From Actinomycetes bacterium (GTDB lineage Bacteria > Actinomycetota > Acidimicrobiia > Acidimicrobiales > RAAP-2), in the NCBI GenBank assembly GCA_021841725.1, contig JAKCEC010000031.1, positions 1-10,658 on the forward strand: 10,658 nt of DNA, written 5' to 3'. Each line of letters starts with the position of its first letter. The first letter of the stretch is position 1. The translations under genes and the position numbers were made by a program. This document shows, piece by piece, positions 1 to 5,181 of this stretch. The notes beneath the pieces were generated by a model. The model saw only the letters and a list, made by a program, of their open reading frames with translations. It was not told the origin of the DNA and did not search any database.

Positions 1-1089
1 GTTGGCGCTCGTGCGCGGACGCGAGATCTGGTGGGGTGGGGCGAAGGCGATGCCGACGCCGAACACGTTGGGTAGTGCCGCGCTCTCGTAGGTCCGTGGC
101 CAATCGGCCGCGCTCCACTCCTCGTATGGCTTGGCCTCGTAGGACGCGTCCACCTTCATGAAGCCGCTGGGCGCAAAGACGTCGGCGGTGATGTCGACGC
201 CGGCGGCGTCGAAGGCCTTCATGTCCGCACCCCGAAAGGGCGGCAGGAGCATGGCGAAGTCGAAGTCCAGGGTGCTCTTGGACCCGTCGAGTTGTTCGTA
301 GTGGATGACGCCGGGTTCGACTTTCTCCACGTGCGCCTGCGTGACCGCGTGGACGTCGCGTTCACGAAAGAGCGACTCCGTCCAGAGCTTGCTGGTGGTC
401 TCGAACCCGTTTTGATTGAACACCATTCCCCCGACGCCGAAGTCACCCAACTCGTGCTCGTTGGTGAGGTACGTGACGTCGGCCAGTTGGCGCACGCCCG
501 CCATACGCAACTCGTGCTCCACGTTGAAGCAGTATTCGAACGCCGCCCCCTCGCAGGTGCACGTGCCGTGTCCGACGCCGACCACCAATCTCTGTCGCTC
601 ACCGGCCTTCAACTTGGCGATCACCTCGCGGAATCGCTGCGACGTCTCGGTGGCGTGCGCCGCGGTGCAGACCGAGAGTGAGTTACCTTCGGGGCCGAGG
701 CCCGGCGTCGCCGCGAAATTCAACTTCGGACCCGTGGCGTTAATGAGGTAGTCGTACGTGATGCGGTCCTCTTGCCCCTCACGGGTCGGGTCGGTGTAGC
801 GAACCTTGACGAAGGGCCGCGACTCGTCCGACGAGCCAAAGGGGTGCAATTCGGTGGCGAGTGCCTGGTGGAATTCGATGCCCTTGCGACGATAAATTGG
901 AGCGAGCGGAAACGTCACGTCGTCCGTGGTCATCTTGCCCACGCCCACCCAAATATTGGAAGGGATCCAATTCCACTTGGAGTTGGGTGAGACGACCACC
1001 ACCTCGTGGGCGCCCTTCAGACGGCGTCGGAGGTGCAACGCCGCGGTGTGTCCCGATATCCCCGCCCCTAGAACGACCACTTTCGCCAT
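1..1089 (-). CDS. sqr: Sulfide:quinone oxidoreductase (SQR), 5' part only
   Basis: This is a flavoprotein that would oxidise sulfide (to zero-valent sulfur or persulfide) and pass electrons to the membrane quinone pool, at the cytoplasmic face of the membrane. The 363 visible residues are an open frame running off the left edge, so the C-terminus is missing (family members are usually about 380-480 residues). The N-terminus has a Rossmann FAD-binding motif, VVLGAGISG (residues 5-13). NATGPKLNF (117-125) is the usual second dinucleotide-fold ATG segment. Cys141 in SVCTAAHA and Cys179 in GTCTCEGAAFEY align by eye with the first two redox cysteines of characterised SQRs (Cys128 and Cys160 of the Acidithiobacillus enzyme). 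LPPFRG (282-287) and NVFGVGIAFAPP (341-352) are further SQR-type signatures. An extra Cys177 makes a C-x-C pair. The ATG at 1089 was chosen because GGAGAAGG lies about 5 nt upstream and the FAD motif starts at once. A flavocytochrome c sulfide dehydrogenase-like flavoprotein is the main alternative. The dyad at 1192-1207 probably controls it. Confidence 0.85.
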   Translation of the reverse strand, partial: MAKVVVLGAGISGHTAALHLRRRLKGAHEVVVVSPNSKWNWIPSNIWVGVGKMTTDDVTFPLAPIYRRKGIEFHQALATELHPFGSSDESRPFVKVRYTDPTREGQEDRITYDYLINATGPKLNFAATPGLGPEGNSLSVCTAAHATETSQRFREVIAKLKAGERQRLVVGVGHGTCTCEGAAFEYCFNVEHELRMAGVRQLADVTYLTNEHELGDFGVGGMVFNQNGFETTSKLWTESLFRERDVHAVTQAHVEKVEPGVIHYEQLDGSKSTLDFDFAMLLPPFRGADMKAFDAAGVDITADVFAPSGFMKVDASYEAKPYEEWSAADWPRTYESAALPNVFGVGIAFAPPHQISRPRTSAN

Positions 1090-1191
1090 GTCCACCTTCT
1101 CCACTCCGCGCCGCCCTCGCCGACGAGACGAACGCGACGACCCCCGATGGCGCCACCGCGCAGCGACGAACCACTACGACTTGAGCATTTC

Positions 1192-1207
1192 ATACCCCTT
1201 GGGGTAT
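1192..1207 (-). promoter_or_regulatory. CsoR/CstR-like operator dyad upstream of sqr
   Basis: The sequence ATACCCCTTGGGGTAT is a 7+7 inverted repeat with a 2-bp centre, AT-rich at the edges and C4/G4 inside. Operators of the CsoR/RcnR/CstR repressor family have this A/T-flanked G-tract form. CstR, the persulfide-sensing branch, is known to control sqr-containing operons. The site is about 100 bp upstream of the sqr ATG. On the minus strand its distal edge runs into TATGAA, a weak -10 candidate. That the site is an operator is inferred from form and neighbour; no repressor gene is in the window. Confidence 0.6.
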
Positions 1208-1999
1208 TGAAAGTGCGGAGGCGGTGTCTAAAGTCCCTTGGGTCCGACTCCCCCGGTCCCCGGAGTACGTTCGCTACGCGACTGATGACGTCGCGAAACT
1301 ACCCTCCGAACGATCGCGGACATGGAAAGTGGACGTCAAGGACACGGTCGCCACGAAATCGCTCTGAACAAGTCGCGACAGACGAGTGGCTTCTCCTTCG
1401 CGGGGAATGCGAGGTCGGGGCGCGTCAGGTTCAGGTGGGAAAGTGACGAAGCGATAATTTTCGCCTCGTCAGTGCACCAAGGCTCCGCCGGCGGACGGTC
1501 GGTCAGCCAGACTCGCGTGCGCCTTTGACGGCGTTGCGCCCTGCGTGAAGTTTCCTGGGGGTCGCCCCGAGGTCCCGCGAGACGACACTGGTCGTGCCCA
1601 CGGGCCCAACGGCGAAAGGCTCCCTCGACGCAAGCGACCCCTCCACTGTCGGATCGGCAGCCCGTACGTTGAGTGAAGGGGTCGGGTGCGTGACCACGTC
1701 GAAGGCGTCCCCCGTGACGGTCGCGTCGGTACTCACAGTCCTCAGTCAAATCCCGCGTCGGTCAGTAGCCCGAGGCGTCGTCTCGTCGCGCGAGGGACTG
1801 CGTGGAGTTTTCACTGGTCACGAGTTGAATTGGTCGCGCGATGACGTGCTGCGAGATTCGTGAGGTTCGACGCTGTTGTGTCAGAACGCGCCCTCAATGC
1901 GGGAGAATCGACCTCAGTCGCAATCACGTCGTTACTGGTCGTGGGGGTTGCGCGGGCAACACTCACCTTGGCGCGTCCGGTACGACAAAGGTGACCAAC
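1208..1999. other. Gene-poor interval, no convincing gene
   Basis: I find no reading frame with a recognisable fold, a good start site and a family resemblance. The open frames here are arginine/serine/threonine-rich translations of the kind high-GC non-coding DNA gives on both strands. The best of them (1503-1736, minus, GTG start after GAGGA) has no motif I recognise. Structures that do stand out are the hairpin at 1445-1470, a small GTTGC/GCAAC stem at 1947-1960, and a TCACCTT/AAGGTGA pairing (1963-1969 with 1988-1994). The interval separates sqr (leftward) from the radical SAM gene (rightward), so it must hold both promoters; the rest may be decayed accessory DNA. Confidence 0.6.
1445..1470. 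repeat. Imperfect inverted repeat / hairpin
   Basis: Arms GACGAAGCGA (1445-1454) and TCGCCTCGTC (1461-1470) pair over 10 bp with a single A-C mismatch around a TAATTT loop; an outer T-A pair extends it to 11 bp. No clear T-tract follows on either strand, so a Rho-independent terminator is not well supported. It could equally be an operator dyad or an RNA stem. The AT-rich loop stands out against the GC-rich surroundings. Confidence 0.45.
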
Positions 2000-2011
2000 G
2001 CCCCTAGGGGC
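2000..2011 (+). promoter_or_regulatory. Perfect 12-bp palindrome in the radical SAM gene promoter
   Basis: GCCCCTAGGGGC is fully self-complementary, with the core CCCC-TA-GGGG, close to the CCCC-TT-GGGG core of the dyad upstream of sqr. It lacks the ATA/TAT flanks of that site. If transcription starts at the ATG at 2041, it covers roughly -41 to -30, the -35 region, a position where a bound repressor would block RNA polymerase. It has no loop, so it is more likely a protein site on DNA than an RNA hairpin. Confidence 0.4.
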
Positions 2012-2027
2012 TTCTCTCACCCGCCGT

Positions 2028-2033
2028 TAAGAC
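2028..2033 (+). promoter_or_regulatory. Candidate -10 element for a leaderless radical SAM mRNA
   Basis: TAAGAC lies 7 nt before the ATG at 2041, the spacing expected if transcription begins on the start codon. No purine-rich ribosome binding site is visible in the 25 nt before either possible start (GTG 2035 or ATG 2041), which supports a leaderless reading. The hexamer is a weak match (the last base is C rather than T). Confidence 0.3.
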
Positions 2034-2040
2034 TGTGACT

Positions 2041-3237
2041 ATGACCTTGACCGCACCCGGCGCGCGCCACGTCGAACTACACGCGGGGGATCACCGACGC
2101 GAAGTGATGCAGCGCCGCTTCAACGACCGACCACTCCTGGTCTTTTGGGAAATGACCAAAGCCTGTGACCTCGCCTGCGCCCATTGCCGTGCAGACGCCC
2201 AACACGAGCCCAGCCCGTGTGAATTGACCACCGATGAAGGCCGACGCCTGATAGATGAGATGGCCGCATTGGCGAGTCCCCGGCCGATCTTGATCCTCAC
2301 CGGTGGCGACTGCCTCAAACGAGACGACCTTCTCCCGCTGATCGACTACGCCAGGTCGGTCGCGGTGCCCGTGGCCCTCGCTCCCTCGGTAACCCCCCTG
2401 CTCACCCCCGAACGGATGCGTGAACTGCGCGAACACGGTATCAAGACCGTCTCGATTTCCCTCGACGGGATGAACGCCGCCACGCACGACGCCGTGCGGG
2501 GCGTGCCCGGTCACTTCGACGCGACCATGAGGACCCTCGGCGAACTCAAGGACGCGGGCTTCACGGTACAGATCAACACCACGGTGATGGCGCGCAACGT
2601 CGAGCAGATGGCCGATATCGCTCAACTGTTGCACACTCACCACATCGACATCTGGGAGGTCTTCTTTCTGATCTCCACGGGGCGCGGTACCGACGTCAAC
2701 GCGTCAACACCCCAGCAGAACGAAGACATCTGTCATTTCCTCGTCGACGCGTCGCAGTACGGTTTCACAGTGCGCTCCGTGGAGGGACCTTTCCTGCGAC
2801 GCGTCAATCAGCAGCGTCACGAGGGCGTCGCGGGCCCGGCCACGACCGACCTCTATGAGCGACTGCACACCCGTCTGCGTGATTTGCTCGGAGAACCGAC
2901 CCACGACGTCTGCGCGCCCAGCGCGGCGACCCGCGACGGTAACGGCATCGTCTTCGTCGGCGCCACGGGTGACGTGTATCCCTCGGGATTCTTGCCGCTA
3001 CCCCTCGGTAATCTACGCAGTGGCTCCCTCGTCGACATCTACCGCGACACCGCGTTAATGATGTCGATTCGTGAGGCGCGCTTCAATGGCGTCTGCGGCG
3101 AATGTTCGTTCCGCCAGCTCTGCGGTGGTTCACGTTCTCGCGCCTTCGCCACTTCGGGCGATCCTCTGCAGTCCGATACCGCCTGCATCTTGGTCAGCCC
3201 CCCGGCCACGTCGGAGGCATCGCAGCCGGACGGTTGA
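2041..3237 (+). CDS. Radical SAM/SPASM enzyme, NirJ/AhbC/AhbD-related (TIGR04053-like)
   Basis: This protein of about 398 residues is a radical S-adenosylmethionine enzyme. The SAM-cluster motif CDLACAHC (Cys42, Cys46, Cys49) is followed by ILTGGDCLKR (the GGE-equivalent SAM-binding strand, about 86-95) and SISLDG (138-143). The C-terminal part holds a SPASM-type auxiliary cluster region: Cys291, then GDVYPSGFLPLPLGNLR, then Cys352-x2-Cys355-x5-Cys361 in CGECSFRQLCGGSRSRA, and Cys382. CGGSRSRAxAxSGD with a distal DxxC is typical of the tetrapyrrole-modifying branch (NirJ, AhbC, AhbD) and of the related TIGR04053 family, which I name from memory. The substrate is unknown; a haem-type substrate is inference. 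No small precursor-peptide gene is visible beside it, which argues against a peptide-maturation role. ATG 2041 is preferred over GTG 2035 because of the -10 spacing. The stop is only about a dozen bases before an IS remnant, so the acidic, unstructured last residues could have been shaped by that junction. Confidence 0.85.
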   Translation: MTLTAPGARHVELHAGDHRREVMQRRFNDRPLLVFWEMTKACDLACAHCRADAQHEPSPCELTTDEGRRLIDEMAALASPRPILILTGGDCLKRDDLLPLIDYARSVAVPVALAPSVTPLLTPERMRELREHGIKTVSISLDGMNAATHDAVRGVPGHFDATMRTLGELKDAGFTVQINTTVMARNVEQMADIAQLLHTHHIDIWEVFFLISTGRGTDVNASTPQQNEDICHFLVDASQYGFTVRSVEGPFLRRVNQQRHEGVAGPATTDLYERLHTRLRDLLGEPTHDVCAPSAATRDGNGIVFVGATGDVYPSGFLPLPLGNLRSGSLVDIYRDTALMMSIREARFNGVCGECSFRQLCGGSRSRAFATSGDPLQSDTACILVSPPATSEASQPDG

Positions 3238-3249
3238 CGGTCACGACGC

Positions 3250-3401
3250 CCTGGGACCCCACCGGAGCAATCAATAACCTCATCAAGCGCATCAAGCGGG
3301 TGGAGTTCGGCGTTCGCAACCTCGCCAGCCATCGCATCCGAGTCCTTCTCCACGCCGGCAAACCCAACTGTCGGGTCATGGGATCGATCGTCGTCAGATG
3401 A
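3250..3401 (+). pseudogene. ISL3-family transposase, C-terminal remnant
   Basis: The frame ending at TGA 3399-3401 reads PTGAINNLIKRIKRVEFG and then HRIRVLLHAGKPN. These are close to the well-conserved C-terminal signature of ISL3-family DDE transposases (PTE-xx-NNLIKRIKR...YRIR-LL-AGKPN). Only about 50 residues of a usual protein of 400 or more are present. Upstream in this frame the translation becomes an antisense-like shadow of the radical SAM gene, so the remnant starts near 3250 and has no start codon of its own. Changes such as PTG for PTE (loss of the glutamate), and HRIR for YRIR, suggest decay. It cannot be active. Confidence 0.75.
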
Positions 3402-3416
3402 TGCCGCCCCCGCCAG

Positions 3417-3429
3417 AATCCGAAGAGCC
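3417..3429. repeat. Right terminal inverted repeat of the ISL3-family element
   Basis: AATCCGAAGAGCC reads GGCTCTTCGGATT on the other strand; GGCTCTT is the usual outer end of ISL3-family terminal repeats. It sits 16 bp beyond the transposase stop, where the right end of such an element should be. I found no matching left end in the window, so the element is a truncated copy. An 8-bp target duplication would begin with the bases right after it (from 3430); no partner copy is seen. Confidence 0.6.
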
Positions 3430-3473
3430 CGATTACGCCTAACAAGCGAACTACCAGTACTCCGGTCCTCGAG

Positions 3474-3546
3474 TGGAGGTGATGGGATTCGAACCCACTG
3501 CCTCTACATTGCGAACGTAGCGCTCTACCAATTGAGCTACACCCCC
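3474..3546 (-). tRNA. tRNA-Ala, anticodon CGC
   Basis: The reverse complement folds into a full cloverleaf of 73 nt. The 7-bp acceptor stem GGGGGTG/CACCTCC carries the G3:U70 wobble pair that identifies alanine tRNAs, with A73 as discriminator. D arm GCTC...GAGC; anticodon stem CTACG/TGTAG around loop TTCGCAA, giving anticodon CGC (reads GCG); five-base variable loop AGGCA; T arm GTGGG-TTCGAAT-CCCAT. The 3' CCA is not encoded. It starts 15 bp after the stop of the upstream membrane-protein gene on the same strand, so it may be processed from that transcript. Confidence 0.97.
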
Positions 3547-3561
3547 GAAGGAGTACCCACT

Positions 3562-4374
3562 TTAGCCCAGCGCGTAGCGACGTGACTCGCGGCGCCAACC
3601 TTCGTCGTGCGAGGCGGCGACACGACCAGCGTCATCCTCGTCGACCACCTCGTCGTAGCGGTCGTCGACGTAGTCCTCAAAGGGCGAGTATTCCCTGATA
3701 GTACGGCGTCCGAGCAGTGACGCCGCCTCGAGGTAGCCCTGGCTCACGGCGTACAACGCGGCCGCCACGTCGAGCACCAATCCAGTCCACGAGAGGATGA
3801 GGACGTACTGCACGAGGGAGAGGCCGACGACGAGGTACACGCTGGTACTGAAGAACGCGCTCGCCGCGAGGCTCGCGAAAATCCGATTCCGACGCACCCT
3901 CATCGAAGCGCGCGGCGCCGGGTCAGCGTAAGTCGGCACCGACTCGTACGCTCGGGCGCCCTGCTCGACGGGCGCCACCGGGGCACTGGCGTAGGCCGCG
4001 AATCGGTGGGACGTCAGCGCACGAGCCGGCCCGAGCGAACCCACGGTGCGCGGCTGATCGTAGTCGTAGTCGCGGTCCCACTCGTCCCAGGACGTACGGC
4101 TCTCGAGCGAGGAGTACGTGTCGTCGTCCTGCACCACCGTGAGGCGTGGGCGTGAACGCGCGGCTTCGTGCTCGGGCTCGTAGGCCTGCTCCTCGTACAG
4201 GTAGGCCTCGTCGAGGCGGCGCGCGGGTGCCACCGAATAACGCTGTCGACTCAGGACCTCGTGCTCGGCGTGAAAGTGATCGATCGACTTGTCCGCGCGC
4301 GAGTTACGGAACTTCATCACCGCCCAGGGGGTCAAGATCGCCAACCAGAAAAGGGCGACGATGAGGGCTAGCAT
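3562..4374 (-). CDS. GlpR/SepX-like divisome-associated membrane protein (candidate)
   Basis: This 270-residue protein has an N-terminal membrane helix (residues 1-20, followed by KFRNSR), then a long polar and tyrosine/aspartate-rich linker (about 21-158). An arginine-rich turn (MRVRRNR, 158-164) precedes two more membrane helices (about 165-185 and 187-211), and the tail is highly acidic (DDRYDEVVDEDD). One N-terminal helix, a short conserved-looking stretch (HAEHEVLSRQR, 35-45), a disordered linker and an R-rich double-helix C-terminus is the architecture of the actinobacterial GlpR/SepX proteins, which join gephyrin-like proteins to the FtsZ divisome. The assignment rests on architecture and short similarities, not on a signature motif; a plain hypothetical membrane protein is the fallback. 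The ATG at 4374 has no strong ribosome site. A TTGACA-containing promoter candidate lies just upstream, and tRNA-Ala follows 15 bp downstream. Confidence 0.5.
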   Translation of the reverse strand: MLALIVALFWLAILTPWAVMKFRNSRADKSIDHFHAEHEVLSRQRYSVAPARRLDEAYLYEEQAYEPEHEAARSRPRLTVVQDDDTYSSLESRTSWDEWDRDYDYDQPRTVGSLGPARALTSHRFAAYASAPVAPVEQGARAYESVPTYADPAPRASMRVRRNRIFASLAASAFFSTSVYLVVGLSLVQYVLILSWTGLVLDVAAALYAVSQGYLEAASLLGRRTIREYSPFEDYVDDRYDEVVDEDDAGRVAASHDEGWRRESRRYALG

Positions 4375-4386
4375 CCGTCAAACTCT

Positions 4387-4415
4387 CGGGTAGCACTCGT
4401 GGACATTGGTGTCAA
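4387..4415 (-). promoter_or_regulatory. Candidate promoter of the GlpR/SepX-like gene
   Basis: On the minus strand a perfect -35 hexamer TTGACA (4410-4415) is followed, after 17 bp, by TACCCG (4387-4392) preceded by TGC, an extended -10 context. The -10 itself is poor beyond TA. The predicted start leaves a leader of only about 5-8 nt before the ATG at 4374, in line with the missing Shine-Dalgarno sequence. Confidence 0.35.
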
Positions 4416-4458
4416 ATGTACCGCCGACTTCCTTGCAATTGGTGGATGTTCCGAGTCT

Positions 4459-5157
4459 TTAGGCCTCGTGGAGCCCGCACTCCTCCTTGTCGGCACCCGC
4501 CCAGCGACCCGATCGGCGGTCCGAGGGGTTGAGGGGCTTGATGGTCACGGGCGCGCAGCCAATGGACGCGTAGCCCTGCGCCCACAGCGGGTGTTCGGGT
4601 AAGTCGTGCGCGCGGAGATAGTAGGACACGTCATCGTCGCTCCACGTCGCGAGGGGATTCACCTTGACGAGTCCGAACCTCTCGTCCCAGTGCACGACCT
4701 TCATGGTGGCGCGCGTCGGGGCGTCCACGCGCTTCACCGACGTAATCCACGCCGCCTTGCCCGCCACGGCGCGCGCGAGTGGCTCCACCTTTCGCAACTC
4801 ACAACAGCGCTGCGTGCCGCAGGGCCAGGCGGCGGCGTCGGGTCCGGGCTGCGTGCGAGTGACGCGCAGGTCCCAGTCACGTTCGAGACGCGCGAGGAAC
4901 TCCACCGTCTCGGCGAAGTGTCCCCCGGTGTCCAAGAAGAGGACCTCGGTCTGGGGGGCGATCCGGTGGATCATGTGCAACAACGCCACGTCCTCGAAGG
5001 AACAGGCGAAGGCCACGTCAGAGTCGAATCGCTCGAAGGTCCACGCGAGGACCTCGCTCGGGGACGCGTGGGCGAATCGCTCGTCGGCGACGGTTATTTC
5101 GTGGAGAAGTTCGGGTGACGGCGTGGGCATGACCATGAGAGTACTAAAGCCTAACAT
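4459..5157 (-). CDS. cysH: Assimilatory (phospho)adenylyl-sulfate reductase, likely APS reductase, with an altered Fe-S site
   Basis: It reduces APS (or PAPS) to sulfite with thioredoxin-type electrons, in the cytoplasm. The protein has up to 232 residues. Visible motifs: ACSFEDVALLH (51-61, PP-loop region), VLFLDTGGHF (72-81), CCELRKVEPL (118-127), RRVDAPTRA-like KRVDAPTRA (142-150), KVNPL (165-169), SGRWAG (216-221) and the catalytic ECGLH (Cys227). The CC pair and the overall resemblance to mycobacterial CysH indicate the [4Fe-4S] APS-reductase type, and no APS kinase is seen nearby. However, the expected C-x-x-C is GCAPVT: Cys201 is present but Val204 stands where the fourth cluster cysteine belongs. 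Cys113, just before the CC pair, is extra. It diverges from cysD. The start at 5157 is chosen because TATAAC ends 9 nt before it and no ribosome site precedes it or the inner ATGs at 5136 and 5130. Confidence 0.92.
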   Translation of the reverse strand: MLGFSTLMVMPTPSPELLHEITVADERFAHASPSEVLAWTFERFDSDVAFACSFEDVALLHMIHRIAPQTEVLFLDTGGHFAETVEFLARLERDWDLRVTRTQPGPDAAAWPCGTQRCCELRKVEPLARAVAGKAAWITSVKRVDAPTRATMKVVHWDERFGLVKVNPLATWSDDDVSYYLRAHDLPEHPLWAQGYASIGCAPVTIKPLNPSDRRSGRWAGADKEECGLHEA

Positions 5158-5166
5158 TCTCTAGTG

Positions 5167-5174
5167 GTTATATG
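5167..5174. promoter_or_regulatory. Overlapping divergent -10 elements of cysH and cysD
   Basis: The 8 bp GTTATATG carry TATAAC on the minus strand (5172-5167, five of six matches to TATAAT) and TATATG on the plus strand (5169-5174, four of six). The minus hexamer ends 9 nt before the cysH ATG (5157); the plus hexamer ends 7 nt before an ATG at 5182 in the cysD frame. Both genes lack a Shine-Dalgarno sequence, so both could be essentially leaderless. Good -35 hexamers are not evident. An 8-bp repeat, GAGTACTA, flanks the pair (5139-5146 and 5184-5191). Confidence 0.4.
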
Positions 5175-5181
5175 GACTAAG

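Noticed and set aside
779..1174. A 131-codon minus-strand frame overlapping the start of sqr
   Set aside because: It is out of frame with sqr, whose FAD motif and ribosome site are clear; the translation has no recognisable features.
1503..1736. A 77-codon minus-strand frame with a GTG start and GAGGA just upstream
   Set aside because: No motif, hydrophobic core or family resemblance, and the spacing of GAGGA to the GTG is too short; it is only the least bad frame in a gene-poor stretch.
1336..1749. A 137-codon minus-strand frame over the same interval
   Set aside because: The translation is arginine-rich and low in hydrophobic residues, typical of out-of-frame high-GC DNA.
2000..2011. The palindrome read as a transcription terminator
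   Set aside because: The arms meet with no loop bases and no T-tract follows, so it cannot form a stable RNA hairpin of terminator type.
3451..3480. A possible phage attachment site at the 3' end of tRNA-Ala
   Set aside because: No duplicate of the tRNA 3' end and no integrase gene are present in the window.
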